From contig NZ_JAATTV010000014.1 in NCBI RefSeq assembly GCF_013414195.1, forward strand, positions 45,313 through 109,312: 64,000 nucleotides of DNA, read 5' to 3'. Positions 1-8,244 of this stretch are shown one piece after another. The notes under the pieces were generated by a model, which saw nothing but the letters and a program-made list of their open reading frames with translations, did not search any database and had not been told where the DNA came from. Every line of letters begins with the position of its first letter. The stretch's first letter is position 1. The translations under genes were made by a program, and so were the position numbers. This DNA is from Psychrobacter sp. BI730. Its GTDB lineage: Bacteria > Pseudomonadota > Gammaproteobacteria > Pseudomonadales > Moraxellaceae.

Positions 1-1
1 G

Positions 2-742
2 TTTGATGATCGTTTGTTTATCCGTCAAGGTAATAGTATGGTGGCAACGCCAAAAGCACTGTCGATGCGGCAACCGATTGACGATATATTAAAACAGTTA
101 GAAATGTTGTTAGAGCCCGAGGTGTTTACGCCGCAAACCTATAAGGGTGTGTTTACGATTAGCGCAACTGACTATGCAACGCAGGCATTATTACCACAAC
201 TGTTTAATATAACGCGACGCAACGCACCAGATTTGAAGTTAATCGTACGTGATTTTGCCTCAGACAATATCAATCAGCTGATTGCAGCAGGCGAGCTTGA
301 TTTGTTGATTACCTTCCCTGAATTTATCCCTGATAACTTATCATATGTGACTTTATTTGAAGAGCAACATTTATGCGTGACGGGTTGTGAAAATACCTTT
401 GCCACAGAGCCATTGACGCTGTCGCAAGTGGCTGCACACGCGCAGCTAGTCGTGTCACCCTCGCGTGCTAATTTACGCGGCTCTCATGATCAATGGTTTG
501 CAGAAAAAGGTCTAAAACGAAATATTGTGATGTCGGTTCCTAGCTTTTCGGCTGTACCAGATATTTTGCACACGACTGACATGATTGCGTTTTATCCTTC
601 GCGATTATTGCCGAGCAATAAGGTCAAAGAACTTGAGGTGGAAGCATTGCCGCCTACTTTTAAGGTCATCGCAGCATGGCATCCACGTACTGCTGACAGT
701 GGCATACATCGTTGGTTAATCGAGCAATTACGAAATCTATAA
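2..742 (+). CDS. LysR-family transcriptional regulator, 5' end outside the window
   Basis: The frame is open from the first bases of the window. It reads FDDRLFIRQGNSM..., the usual end of a LysR winged-helix domain and linker, then a periplasmic-binding-protein-like effector domain (VFTISATDYATQALLP...). Only the last third of the helix-turn-helix domain is present, so the true start lies upstream. The family binds DNA as a tetramer and responds to a small effector; no target gene is visible here. The next gene to the right is convergent (minus strand) and separated by a repeat and a terminator, so it gives no clue to function. The family call is firm; the regulon is unknown. Confidence 0.85.
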   Translation, partial: FDDRLFIRQGNSMVATPKALSMRQPIDDILKQLEMLLEPEVFTPQTYKGVFTISATDYATQALLPQLFNITRRNAPDLKLIVRDFASDNINQLIAAGELDLLITFPEFIPDNLSYVTLFEEQHLCVTGCENTFATEPLTLSQVAAHAQLVVSPSRANLRGSHDQWFAEKGLKRNIVMSVPSFSAVPDILHTTDMIAFYPSRLLPSNKVKELEVEALPPTFKVIAAWHPRTADSGIHRWLIEQLRNL

Positions 743-886
743 TAATTGACTTAGCTATAGCCAACTTTGAAACGACATCGAAAGTCTTTAAATTTGAACT
801 TGACGGAAATAATGTAATGGCAAAGTATGAATAATAAGCGACGTTATCTCTTATTTTGATAGGTTGTTAATAACTGCTCTGTACTC

Positions 887-983
887 GATTCAGTTTAAAA
901 AAGAGACAAGGCAACGGAGTGCAGATGTAATGTACTACTTCAAGCGAGGTTAACGCTGTCACTCTTTTATAGAGGATTGACTA
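887..983 (+). repeat. MITE-like intergenic repeat, copy A
   Basis: About 97 bp running from GATTCAGTTTAAAAAAGAGA to TTTTATAGAGGATTGACTA. Two close copies occur at 19641-19745 (same strand) and 48990-49096 (opposite strand). Copy A is the most divergent, and its outermost TATAGT end is degraded. The 743-1078 gap otherwise holds only the terminator just downstream; no gene was seen. Confidence 0.8.
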
Positions 984-992
984 CATTAACCT

Positions 993-1037
993 AAAACATC
1001 CTTTGATTCTCAGATTCAAAGGATGTTTTATTTTTGA
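993..1037. terminator. Rho-independent terminator between convergent genes
   Basis: Perfect 14-bp stem (993-1006 with 1016-1029), 9-nt loop, followed on the plus strand by TTTTATTTTT. It can stop rightward transcription and, with a shorter T-run on the other strand, may also serve the minus-strand dioxygenase gene. Confidence 0.8.
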
Positions 1038-1078
1038 CAATTAAGCTGAAACACCATGATCTATGCTTTTCAAACTAC

Positions 1079-1906
1079 TTACCCAAACTGAAAGGCAGAC
1101 AACTGCGTTTTTAGCACTTGCTGGGAGTAAATCTTTTGCCCTTTGTCACGTCCTGCTGCACCCACCGCTATCATAAGCGGTAACAAATGCTCCTCTGCCC
1201 CTAACGGATGTGAGTCAAGCGCGTGAGGAGCATTTTTCCAATTGGCCAAGGCCGTGAGTCGTTTATCCGAATCTGCTGATTCTACAGTATTCGTTAGCCA
1301 TTCATCAAAATGCTCTGATGGTTCAGTAAAACTGGTATCGCCATAACCGCGCATATTATGAAAGCTCATGCCGCTACCGACGATTAGTACACCCTCTGTA
1401 CGCAGTAATGCCAACGCTTGACCAGCAGCCAAATGCGCTTGTGGGTCTAAATCATGACGCAGGGATAGTTGGACCACTGGAATATCCGCCTCAGGGAACA
1501 TTAGCTTGAGCGGTATAAATACCCCGTGATCAAACCCACGCTCCGCATCTTGTTTATTGCTTACCCCTGCCTCTGTCAGTAGACTACTGACTTGCTCCGC
1601 CAATGCTGGTGCGCCTGAGGCTGGATAAGTCAAACTGTAAGTATGTTCAGGAAAGCCATAATAATCATAAATGAGATCAGGTTGCTTACTAGCGGTGATA
1701 CTAAATTCAGCTGTCTGCCAATGCGCACTAATGATTAAGATAGCCTTTGGTCGCTCAGGCAAACGAGCAGAAATGCTCTTTAAAAACGTTGCCATCTCAT
1801 ACCACGTATCCGCTGGTTGCCAATCCATAAAAAAGCATGGCCCCGCACCATGCGGTATAAACAGTACAGGCTGGCTAACTGACTCATTAGATAAAAGTGT
1901 TGTCAT
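1079..1906 (-). CDS. DODA-type extradiol ring-cleavage dioxygenase family protein (YgiD-like)
   Basis: 275 aa, the normal length for the class III extradiol dioxygenase (LigB/YgiD, DODA) family. Conserved candidate metal and catalytic histidines are His19 (in IPHGAG), His62 (SAHW), His127 (GFDHGVFIPL), His183 and His233/His240 (HPLGAEEH). The family includes plant DOPA 4,5-dioxygenases and bacterial proteins of uncertain substrate, usually annotated as 4,5-DOPA dioxygenase. The start has a strong Shine-Dalgarno (AAGGGGAAAGCC then ATG). It lies 88 bp downstream of a DoxX gene on the same strand, probably co-transcribed, with a divergent LysR gene behind. The pairing suggests a response to quinones or aromatics (inference). 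Substrate not determinable. Confidence 0.85.
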   Translation of the reverse strand: MTTLLSNESVSQPVLFIPHGAGPCFFMDWQPADTWYEMATFLKSISARLPERPKAILIISAHWQTAEFSITASKQPDLIYDYYGFPEHTYSLTYPASGAPALAEQVSSLLTEAGVSNKQDAERGFDHGVFIPLKLMFPEADIPVVQLSLRHDLDPQAHLAAGQALALLRTEGVLIVGSGMSFHNMRGYGDTSFTEPSEHFDEWLTNTVESADSDKRLTALANWKNAPHALDSHPLGAEEHLLPLMIAVGAAGRDKGQKIYSQQVLKTQLSAFQFG

Positions 1907-1994
1907 GGCTTTCCCCTTGTTATTTGTCTTAAATGGCTCTTATTAAATAGCTTTATTCACTAAAATTGAATAAAACCATTTACAATGATGAAGC

Positions 1995-2441
1995 CTAGCC
2001 TAATTTTTCTAATAATACCTTATCCATACTGAAGGAACCGCCACCTTGAATAGCTAGGGCAAGCGAAGCTACCATCAATGTTAGCGCGTATTCATAACCA
2101 CCATTATCAGCAAATAGCCCATTGCTGATATGGACAGAAAAAATAGCCACCAACATGGTAAAGGCTGCGGCTAAAGCAGCTGGTCTGGTTAGCAAACCTA
2201 ACACCAGAGCCAGACCACCGAAGAACTCAGCACCACCTGCCAATATCGCCATTAAGTAGCCAGGTTCCATACCCATACTGTTCAACCATTGAGCCGTACC
2301 TGCTAGCCCATTACCACCGAACCAACCAAATAGTTTTTGGGCGCCATGGGCTGCTAAAATTAAGCCAACTGGTACACGTAGAACTAAGGCCGCTGCTCCA
2401 GCTTTTGATGTCAAAATAGTATCTAATAGTGATGATTTCAT
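1995..2441 (-). CDS. DoxX family membrane protein
   Basis: 148 aa, four predicted transmembrane segments and the DoxX signature region (RVPVGLILAAHGAQKLFGWF near residues 22-41). The start is preceded by GGAG nine bases upstream. Many DoxX proteins are small quinone-linked or redox-associated membrane proteins of unclear biochemistry. It is the first gene of a probable two-gene unit with the downstream DODA dioxygenase, divergent from the LysR gene at 2603, a common arrangement for inducible detoxification pairs. Confidence 0.85.
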   Translation of the reverse strand: MKSSLLDTILTSKAGAAALVLRVPVGLILAAHGAQKLFGWFGGNGLAGTAQWLNSMGMEPGYLMAILAGGAEFFGGLALVLGLLTRPAALAAAFTMLVAIFSVHISNGLFADNGGYEYALTLMVASLALAIQGGGSFSMDKVLLEKLG

Positions 2442-2602
2442 TGATGCTTACTCCATAAGGTATGATTAGAATAAATAGTGTCGAAAATGATATAGGCACA
2501 CTTTACTATCAACGCTACAAAAGAGTAAGCTCAGTTATATTGAATAATTATCAACATACTGTTTATAATTGATTTGATATTGAGAGAAATATAGGAATAA
2601 AT

Positions 2603-3511
2603 ATGGATAGAATCGATGCCATGCGCGCTTTCGTCGCGGTAGTGACAGAAGGTAGCTTTAGCAAAGCGGCTATTACGATGCAGCTCTCGCCGCAGCTAGT
2701 AAGCAAATATGTAGCAAAGCTAGAGGAGGAACTACATACTCGTCTGCTCAACCGCACTACGCGCAAAGTCAGCCTGACTGAAGCTGGCAGTCAATACTTT
2801 ACGCATGCGCAGCAGATTTTATTGAGTATTGATGAGATGGCATCGCAGTTAGGCGGCTTACAGCAGCATCCCAAAGGCGTCCTGCGCATCAGTGCGCCCG
2901 TGTCCTTTGCCTTAAAGCATATGGCAAAACTCATCACTGATTTTCAGGATCGCTATCCGTCAGTTACCGTTGATCTGCAGTTGAGTGATCGAAAAGTAGA
3001 TATCGTTGAAGAAGGGTTTGATATTGCCCTGCGTATCGGACAGCTCCAAAGCTCATCGCTTATCGCCAAGCAGATTGCTCCGATTCGCGTGGTGTTATGC
3101 GCCTCGCCCGAGTACCTCAAAGCTCATGGCACACCTAAGCAGCTTGAGGATTTAGAGTCGCATCGCTATTTGCATTATAGCTATATGAATGTAGAAACTA
3201 AGGGTCAAATCTACAAATACCTAAAGACCAAACAATTCAAAGAACATAGCGTTTTTCATAGTAATAATGGCGACGTACTCGTTGAAGCAGCTATTGCAGG
3301 CGGAGGATTGATATTACAGCCGACTTTTATTGCTAGTGAAGCGTTGAGCTCTGGCAAGTTGGTCGTAGTGTTGCCAGAATATGAACCTAGCCCTTTAGGC
3401 TTATATGCCGTCTACGCCCATAGAAAACTACTACCTCACAAAGTCAGATGCTTTATCGACTTTATGACCAACTACTATGGCACGCCGCCGTATTGGGATG
3501 AGAATATATAG
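2603..3511 (+). CDS. LysR-family transcriptional regulator
   Basis: 302 aa. N-terminal winged HTH (MDRIDAMRAFVAVVTEGSFS, residues 1-60) with the typical LNRTTRKVSLTEAG wing, then a LysR substrate-binding domain. It belongs to the subgroup whose effector domain reads HPKGVLRISAPVSFA, often paired with small oxidoreductases. It is transcribed away from the doxX-dioxygenase pair; the 161-bp gap is the likely control region for both directions. Effector unknown. Confidence 0.9.
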   Translation: MDRIDAMRAFVAVVTEGSFSKAAITMQLSPQLVSKYVAKLEEELHTRLLNRTTRKVSLTEAGSQYFTHAQQILLSIDEMASQLGGLQQHPKGVLRISAPVSFALKHMAKLITDFQDRYPSVTVDLQLSDRKVDIVEEGFDIALRIGQLQSSSLIAKQIAPIRVVLCASPEYLKAHGTPKQLEDLESHRYLHYSYMNVETKGQIYKYLKTKQFKEHSVFHSNNGDVLVEAAIAGGGLILQPTFIASEALSSGKLVVVLPEYEPSPLGLYAVYAHRKLLPHKVRCFIDFMTNYYGTPPYWDENI

Positions 3512-3529
3512 CTTTAAACATAGAGACAT

Positions 3530-3563
3530 AAAAAAGCCACGACACATTATGTATCGTGGCTTT
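3530..3563 (-). terminator. Rho-independent terminator
   Basis: 10-bp perfect stem (3533-3542 with 3554-3563, AAAGCCACGA / TCGTGGCTTT). Read on the minus strand it runs into a T-rich tract, so it is mainly the terminator of the minus-strand NADAR gene. Its position also allows it to end the LysR transcript from the left. Confidence 0.75.
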
Positions 3564-3600
3564 CGGTTCAAGCAAACTTAAGCAAGCACTGATTTAATAA

Positions 3601-4314
3601 TCAGATCCAACCTTCTTCTAATAGGTGCTCAGTATTGCTGATTTTAAAATCATTGCATAAGTCATAGAATGCCATTGGGTCTTCAACATTATCGAGTAAT
3701 TCTCTTTTATGCAGTGCCACAAACAGCGCCAACGCATACGCTGCACTATGGATAGATTTTTTAGGATTAAAGGTAATATCAGTAAACCCTTGATATTGAA
3801 TTACTTCTTCATGCAGCTGAGGGTTTTGCTTGAGCGCATTCACGTACAGCCAATCATAAAATGTCGTTAACGGCTCTACGCCCCACTCCATACCAAAGTA
3901 ATTATAGCCAATGAGTTCGCCCGAGGTCATCAATCGCTCATCTTTTCTGGCTTGTCTTGGCGCTACTGTTAGCAAATCTGTATAAGGACCACCATCTTCA
4001 AAAACCATACTGGCTTGAAAAGCATTTTCGACACTATATGGACTGCTATCATGCTCATCAGTAATTTTTAAACTAAACGGACTTAGCGGAAAACTCAGTT
4101 TATTACCAGATTTACTAGACAGCTCTAACACATGCTTAAACCCATACTTTTTACGAATGACTTGCTGTAAGTCATTGATGGATTTTTTCTTTTGTCTGGT
4201 CGCAAATCCCACATGCCGCTCAAACATAACCATATCCGTTTTTACCAAATTGTCACTGTTGACTTTGGGCATGAATACGGGTCTTTGTTCTATCGTATTT
4301 GGTACTTCTTCCAT
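3601..4314 (-). CDS. DarT1-associated NADAR antitoxin-like protein (DUF6977 type), no toxin beside it
   Basis: About 237 aa from the chosen start. Recognisable family features are QRPVFMPK near the start, a VLELSSKS segment, FQASMVFEDGGPYTDLL in the middle, and FFGMEW-like / YDWLYVNAL / FTDITFNPKKS blocks towards the C-terminus. These match my memory of the NADAR family found with DarT1 toxins, where NADAR removes ADP-ribose from guanosine in DNA. The start at 4314 was chosen because AAGG lies nine bases upstream and the conserved region begins just after it; the longer frame to 4377 has no clear ribosome site. No DarT ADP-ribosyltransferase is encoded on either side, so this is an orphan here. 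It may be anti-toxin defence or general ADP-ribose housekeeping. Confidence 0.6.
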   Translation of the reverse strand: MEEVPNTIEQRPVFMPKVNSDNLVKTDMVMFERHVGFATRQKKKSINDLQQVIRKKYGFKHVLELSSKSGNKLSFPLSPFSLKITDEHDSSPYSVENAFQASMVFEDGGPYTDLLTVAPRQARKDERLMTSGELIGYNYFGMEWGVEPLTTFYDWLYVNALKQNPQLHEEVIQYQGFTDITFNPKKSIHSAAYALALFVALHKRELLDNVEDPMAFYDLCNDFKISNTEHLLEEGWI

Positions 4315-4648
4315 AGTGATGTGCCTTAATATCAATGGTCTTGTATAAATGTTTTGTGTTAACGGTGCTGATATCATCTGCTGTTGACGGCGTACTCTGT
4401 CATTGCTAGCCGTGTTTGTTATTGGTGTTTTATTCGCTAGTAGCCAAATACAGTGAATTGATCGAGAGTTATCGAACCCTATCAGCGCTCGCTGGGCAGT
4501 TTATCTTATTCTTAGTCATTTATCCTGCCCTATTTTAGAATTAATACCGCCACACCTTCAACAATAAACCATAATTGAGCTATTTTGAACTTAACGATAA
4601 GTATAAGACGCTACTATAAATGCGCTTGAAAGTATTATAGAAATACGC

Positions 4649-4679
4649 TTGACCTTACCATGATGTCAACCTATATGCT
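4649..4679 (+). promoter_or_regulatory. MerR/CueR-type copA promoter with 19-bp spacer
   Basis: -35 TTGACC (4649-4654) and -10 TATGCT (4674-4679) are separated by 19 bp, the over-long spacing typical of MerR-family promoters. A TTGAC-N11-GTCAA dyad sits in the spacer region. A cueR-like gene is downstream of copA, making this the natural Cu(I)-induced promoter. The rest of the 4315-4723 gap shows no gene or repeat. Confidence 0.7.
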
Positions 4680-4723
4680 GTCACTATAGATTAAAAACAG
4701 AATTAAAAACGACAGAGGTTGTT

Positions 4724-7201
4724 ATGAAAACAAAAAATACTAAAGCCCCTACTTATCATGAAGTGCTGAGCATTGAAGGCATGAGTTGCGGGTCTTGTGT
4801 TGGGCGTATCGAAAAACAATTAAAAAACATTGAACACGTTGAAAACGCCGAGGTAAACCTTGCCACTGAACAGGCGACTGTTTATTCATCTCAGCCTGTA
4901 GATGTTGCCCAGTTAAACAAAGCGGTAGAGCGCGCAGGCTATAAGGTGACTGAAACCAAGCCTATCGAGCTATCCATAGAAGGCATGAGTTGTGCCTCGT
5001 GTGTTGGACGAGTAGAAAAATCCTTGGCCAAAGTCGCTGGCGTGCAACAAGCCACGGTAAACCTTGCGACTGAACGCGCTTGGATTAAAGGCGATGCGCA
5101 AATACAAACGAGTGACTTAATTGATGCCGTTAAAAAAGCGGGCTACGAGGCCAAACTGGTAGAACAAGACCAAAGTGATCGACAAGATAAAAAAGCCTCA
5201 GAGCAAAATCAGCTTAAACGAGATTTAGGACTTTCTGCGCTGTTGTCACTGCCCGTATTCATTCTCGCAATGGGATCGCATATGATTCCTGCCTTTCATA
5301 TGTGGGTAGTGAATAACCTCGGCACTCAGCAAAGTTGGCTGATACAGTTTGTTTTGACCACATTGGTACTACTCTTTCCAGGCCGACGCTTTTATCAAAA
5401 AGGCGTGCCAGCCTTATTACGTTTTGCGCCAGATATGAATTCGCTAGTGGCGATTGGTACTATCGCAGCGTATGGCTTTTCTCTCATAGCGACCTTTATC
5501 CCGCAAGCGTTACCTGAAGGTACAGTGCATGTCTATTACGAAGCCGCTGCTATGATTGTTAGCTTGATATTATTAGGTCGTTATTTTGAAGCAAAGGCTA
5601 AAGGACGTACTTCTGGGGCCATTCAGCATTTAGTGGGCATGCAGGCAAAAACCGCCCGTGTACAGCAAGATGGCAAAGTCAGTGAAGTCCCTGTAGAAGA
5701 CGTCACTGCACAAATGATCGTTGAGATTCGCCCAGGCGAGCGTGTGCCTATCGATGGTGAGGTGGTTGACGGTCACAGTTATATTGATGAATCTATGATT
5801 ACTGGTGAACCTGTCCCTGTGAAAAAACAAGCAGGCGATCAAGTGGTCGGCGGTACTATCAATCAAAACGGTACCGTGAATATTCGAGCAACGGCCATTG
5901 GTGAAGATTCTGTATTAGCGCAAATCATTCGTATGGTAGAACAAGCCCAAGGCTCTAAATTACCGATTCAAGCATTGGTGGATAAAGTCACCATGTGGTT
6001 TGTACCAGCGGTGATGTTTTTATCAGCATTAACCTTTATAGTTTGGTTGATTTTTGGCCCTGACCCTGCTTTAACCTTTGGTTTAATCAATGCGGTTGCC
6101 GTGCTCATTGTAGCCTGCCCTTGTGCAATGGGATTGGCCACTCCCACCTCTATTATGGTCGGTACGGGTCGTGGTGCAGAATTGGGTGTGCTATTCCGTA
6201 AAGGCGAAGCGCTACAAATGCTTCAGGATGTGAGCGTGGTTGCCGTTGATAAAACAGGCACATTGACTGAAGGCAAACCTACCTTAACAGATTTCCAAGT
6301 CCAACAAGGGTTTGAGAAAGAACAAGTCTTACGTGTGGTGGCATCGGTTGAAGCAAAGTCTGAGCATCCCATTGCCTTAGCCATTGTACAAGCAGCAGAA
6401 CAACAGAGTATTCAACTGCTGCCTATCACTGATTTTGAGGCGATGACAGGTTTGGGTATTCAAGCAAACGTGGCAGGCCAAGTGATCCACATTGGCGCAG
6501 ATCGTTATATGCAACAATTAGGGCTTGATGTTGCGCCTTTTGAACAAGATGCGCTACGTTTGGGGCAAGAAGGTAAAACCCCACTCTATGTATCGATTGA
6601 CCAGCAGTTGGCCGCTATCATTGCCGTTGCAGATCCTATCAAAGAGACGACTCATGCCGCCATCGCCGCACTACATCAGTTGGGCTTAAAAGTAGCCATG
6701 ATTACAGGCGATAATCGCCATACCGCCCAAGCGATTGCCGCAAAATTAAATATCGATCAGGTAGTGGCAGAAGTATTACCCGAAGGCAAAGTGGATGCAG
6801 TACGCCAGTTGCAAGAACAATATGGCCGAGTGGCATTTGTTGGCGATGGTATCAATGATGCCCCTGCATTGGCTCAATCCGATGTTGGATTGGCCATAGG
6901 TACAGGCACAGATGTGGCGATTGAGGCGGCTGAAGTGGTGCTAATGTCAGGTAGTCTGCAAGGCGTGCCTACCGCGATTGCCTTGAGTAAAGCCACCATC
7001 AGTAATATCAGACAAAATCTGGCTTGGGCATTTATTTACAATGTTGCTTTGATTCCGATTGCCGCAGGTGTCTTGTATCCCGCCTTTGGTATCCTGCTCT
7101 CACCCATTTTTGCGGCAGGCGCAATGGCACTGTCTTCTGTTTTCGTATTGGGTAATGCGTTACGCCTAAAGTATTTCAAAGCAACTGTCATTACAGAGTG
7201 A
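4724..7201 (+). CDS. copA: Copper-exporting P1B-type ATPase CopA
   Basis: 825 aa inner-membrane pump exporting Cu(I) from the cytoplasm at the cost of ATP. Two N-terminal heavy-metal domains each carry GMSCxSC (Cys22/Cys25 and Cys90/Cys93). The membrane metal site CPC is at 465-467. The phosphorylated aspartate is Asp509 in DKTGTLTEG, the actuator loop is TGEPVP (360-365), the nucleotide-domain HP is at 548-549, and the hinge is GDGINDAP (707-714). Length is normal and nothing is missing. It is followed 76 bp later by cueR on the same strand and preceded by a CueR-type promoter. Confidence 0.97.
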   Translation: MKTKNTKAPTYHEVLSIEGMSCGSCVGRIEKQLKNIEHVENAEVNLATEQATVYSSQPVDVAQLNKAVERAGYKVTETKPIELSIEGMSCASCVGRVEKSLAKVAGVQQATVNLATERAWIKGDAQIQTSDLIDAVKKAGYEAKLVEQDQSDRQDKKASEQNQLKRDLGLSALLSLPVFILAMGSHMIPAFHMWVVNNLGTQQSWLIQFVLTTLVLLFPGRRFYQKGVPALLRFAPDMNSLVAIGTIAAYGFSLIATFIPQALPEGTVHVYYEAAAMIVSLILLGRYFEAKAKGRTSGAIQHLVGMQAKTARVQQDGKVSEVPVEDVTAQMIVEIRPGERVPIDGEVVDGHSYIDESMITGEPVPVKKQAGDQVVGGTINQNGTVNIRATAIGEDSVLAQIIRMVEQAQGSKLPIQALVDKVTMWFVPAVMFLSALTFIVWLIFGPDPALTFGLINAVAVLIVACPCAMGLATPTSIMVGTGRGAELGVLFRKGEALQMLQDVSVVAVDKTGTLTEGKPTLTDFQVQQGFEKEQVLRVVASVEAKSEHPIALAIVQAAEQQSIQLLPITDFEAMTGLGIQANVAGQVIHIGADRYMQQLGLDVAPFEQDALRLGQEGKTPLYVSIDQQLAAIIAVADPIKETTHAAIAALHQLGLKVAMITGDNRHTAQAIAAKLNIDQVVAEVLPEGKVDAVRQLQEQYGRVAFVGDGINDAPALAQSDVGLAIGTGTDVAIEAAEVVLMSGSLQGVPTAIALSKATISNIRQNLAWAFIYNVALIPIAAGVLYPAFGILLSPIFAAGAMALSSVFVLGNALRLKYFKATVITE

Positions 7202-7277
7202 ATATAGAATCGTAAAGGATATCCATATAGGGTTTAAACATTAATGCTTAAGCCCTTTCTAGGTTAGGAGGAAAAAT

Positions 7278-7670
7278 ATGAATATTGGTCAAGCATCAAA
7301 GCAATCAGGTATCTCTACCAAAATGATTCGTTACTATGAGCAGATTGGCTTGCTAGAAACAGTAAATCGCTCAAATTCAGGTTATCGCTTGTATTCTAAA
7401 GACGATATAGACGACTTATGCTTTTTAAGACATTCTCGTGACTTAGGATTCTCATCTAAGCAAATGAAAGAGTTACTGTATTTGCGCAAAAATGCTAATC
7501 GTCAGAGTGCAGATGTTAAGCAACTGACACAAGAGCATATCGAAACGTTAAACCAAAAAATCGCCCAATTGCAGGAGATGGTCAATTCGCTACAGAATTC
7601 TTTTGATCATTGTGCAGGCGATGATAATGCAGACTGCGCTATTCTGGATGATCTTGGGCAGAGTAAATAG
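7278..7670 (+). CDS. cueR: Cu(I)-responsive MerR-family regulator CueR
   Basis: 130 aa. N-terminal MerR HTH (MNIGQASKQSGISTKMIRYY), a long coiled dimerisation helix, and a C-terminal metal loop with Cys112 and Cys120 spaced CX7C. A serine falls at position 77, the residue that in CueR marks selectivity for +1 ions. Strong Shine-Dalgarno AGGAGG. It probably activates the copA promoter at 4649 by DNA distortion and is co-transcribed with copA, giving autoregulation. Confidence 0.93.
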   Translation: MNIGQASKQSGISTKMIRYYEQIGLLETVNRSNSGYRLYSKDDIDDLCFLRHSRDLGFSSKQMKELLYLRKNANRQSADVKQLTQEHIETLNQKIAQLQEMVNSLQNSFDHCAGDDNADCAILDDLGQSK

Positions 7671-7727
7671 CTTATATTAGATGCACGAAATACATGATGA
7701 GTCTAATACAAATACTCAGCACATAAA

Positions 7728-7763
7728 AAACCCTTTAAGCGACAGATGATGCTTAAAGGGTTT
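7728..7763. terminator. Bidirectional terminator between cueR and the pxp operon
   Basis: Perfect 13-bp stem (7728-7740 with 7751-7763, AAACCCTTTAAGC) around a 10-nt loop, with T-rich tracts on both strands. It separates two convergent units. Confidence 0.85.
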
Positions 7764-7798
7764 ATATTTTGATTTAACCAAAACTACGTTAACTGTCT

Positions 7799-8221
7799 TT
7801 AACTACGGGCTAACTCAAAAATAGGCTGTCCGTATTCAACGTTCTGGCCACTTTCAACCGAAACTGCCGTGACCACACCTTCTTTATTACTAATCACTGG
7901 CTGCAAACGGGTCAACTCATCAATGAAGCAAATGGTCTGACCTTTTTGAATATGGTCGCCTTCTTTGACCAAGTTGTCTGTTGCATCGTCTTCACTTAAG
8001 TATACCTGCCCTACATAGGTGGCACCTACTTGCAAGACATCACTACCCTGCTGTTCAGGCTCATGAGTAGTCGTGGCCTCTATAGGGTTAGCGCTCACAT
8101 TATTCTGCGTACCTAGATTATTAACCACTTTAATAGACTGCCCATTGTCGGCAATCGTGACTTCGTGCAGCTGACTGCTTTCAACCAGTTTGACCACACG
8201 TGTTATTTGCTCTATATCCAT
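7799..8221 (-). CDS. BCCP-like biotinyl-domain protein lacking the biotin-accepting lysine
   Basis: 140 aa, built like a biotin carboxyl carrier protein: N-terminal helical part similar to AccB, Thr/Gln-rich linker, and a C-terminal biotinyl/lipoyl-type beta domain (residues about 62-138, ending ESGQNVEYGQPIFELARS). The canonical EAMKM hairpin is replaced by DELTRL (101-106), so the modified lysine is a threonine (Thr104). It therefore should not carry biotin. It is the last gene of the leftward pxp operon, which also encodes a normal AccB with EAMKMM. Possible roles are a structural carrier-like subunit, a decoy or a specificity subunit; this is inference. Shine-Dalgarno AAGGA eight bases before ATG. 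Confidence 0.75.
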   Translation of the reverse strand: MDIEQITRVVKLVESSQLHEVTIADNGQSIKVVNNLGTQNNVSANPIEATTTHEPEQQGSDVLQVGATYVGQVYLSEDDATDNLVKEGDHIQKGQTICFIDELTRLQPVISNKEGVVTAVSVESGQNVEYGQPIFELARS

Positions 8222-8244
8222 AATACATTCCTTATCTTAATTTT

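Noticed and set aside
1671..1946. 91-codon plus-strand frame
   Set aside because: Antisense to the start of the DODA dioxygenase gene, no motif.
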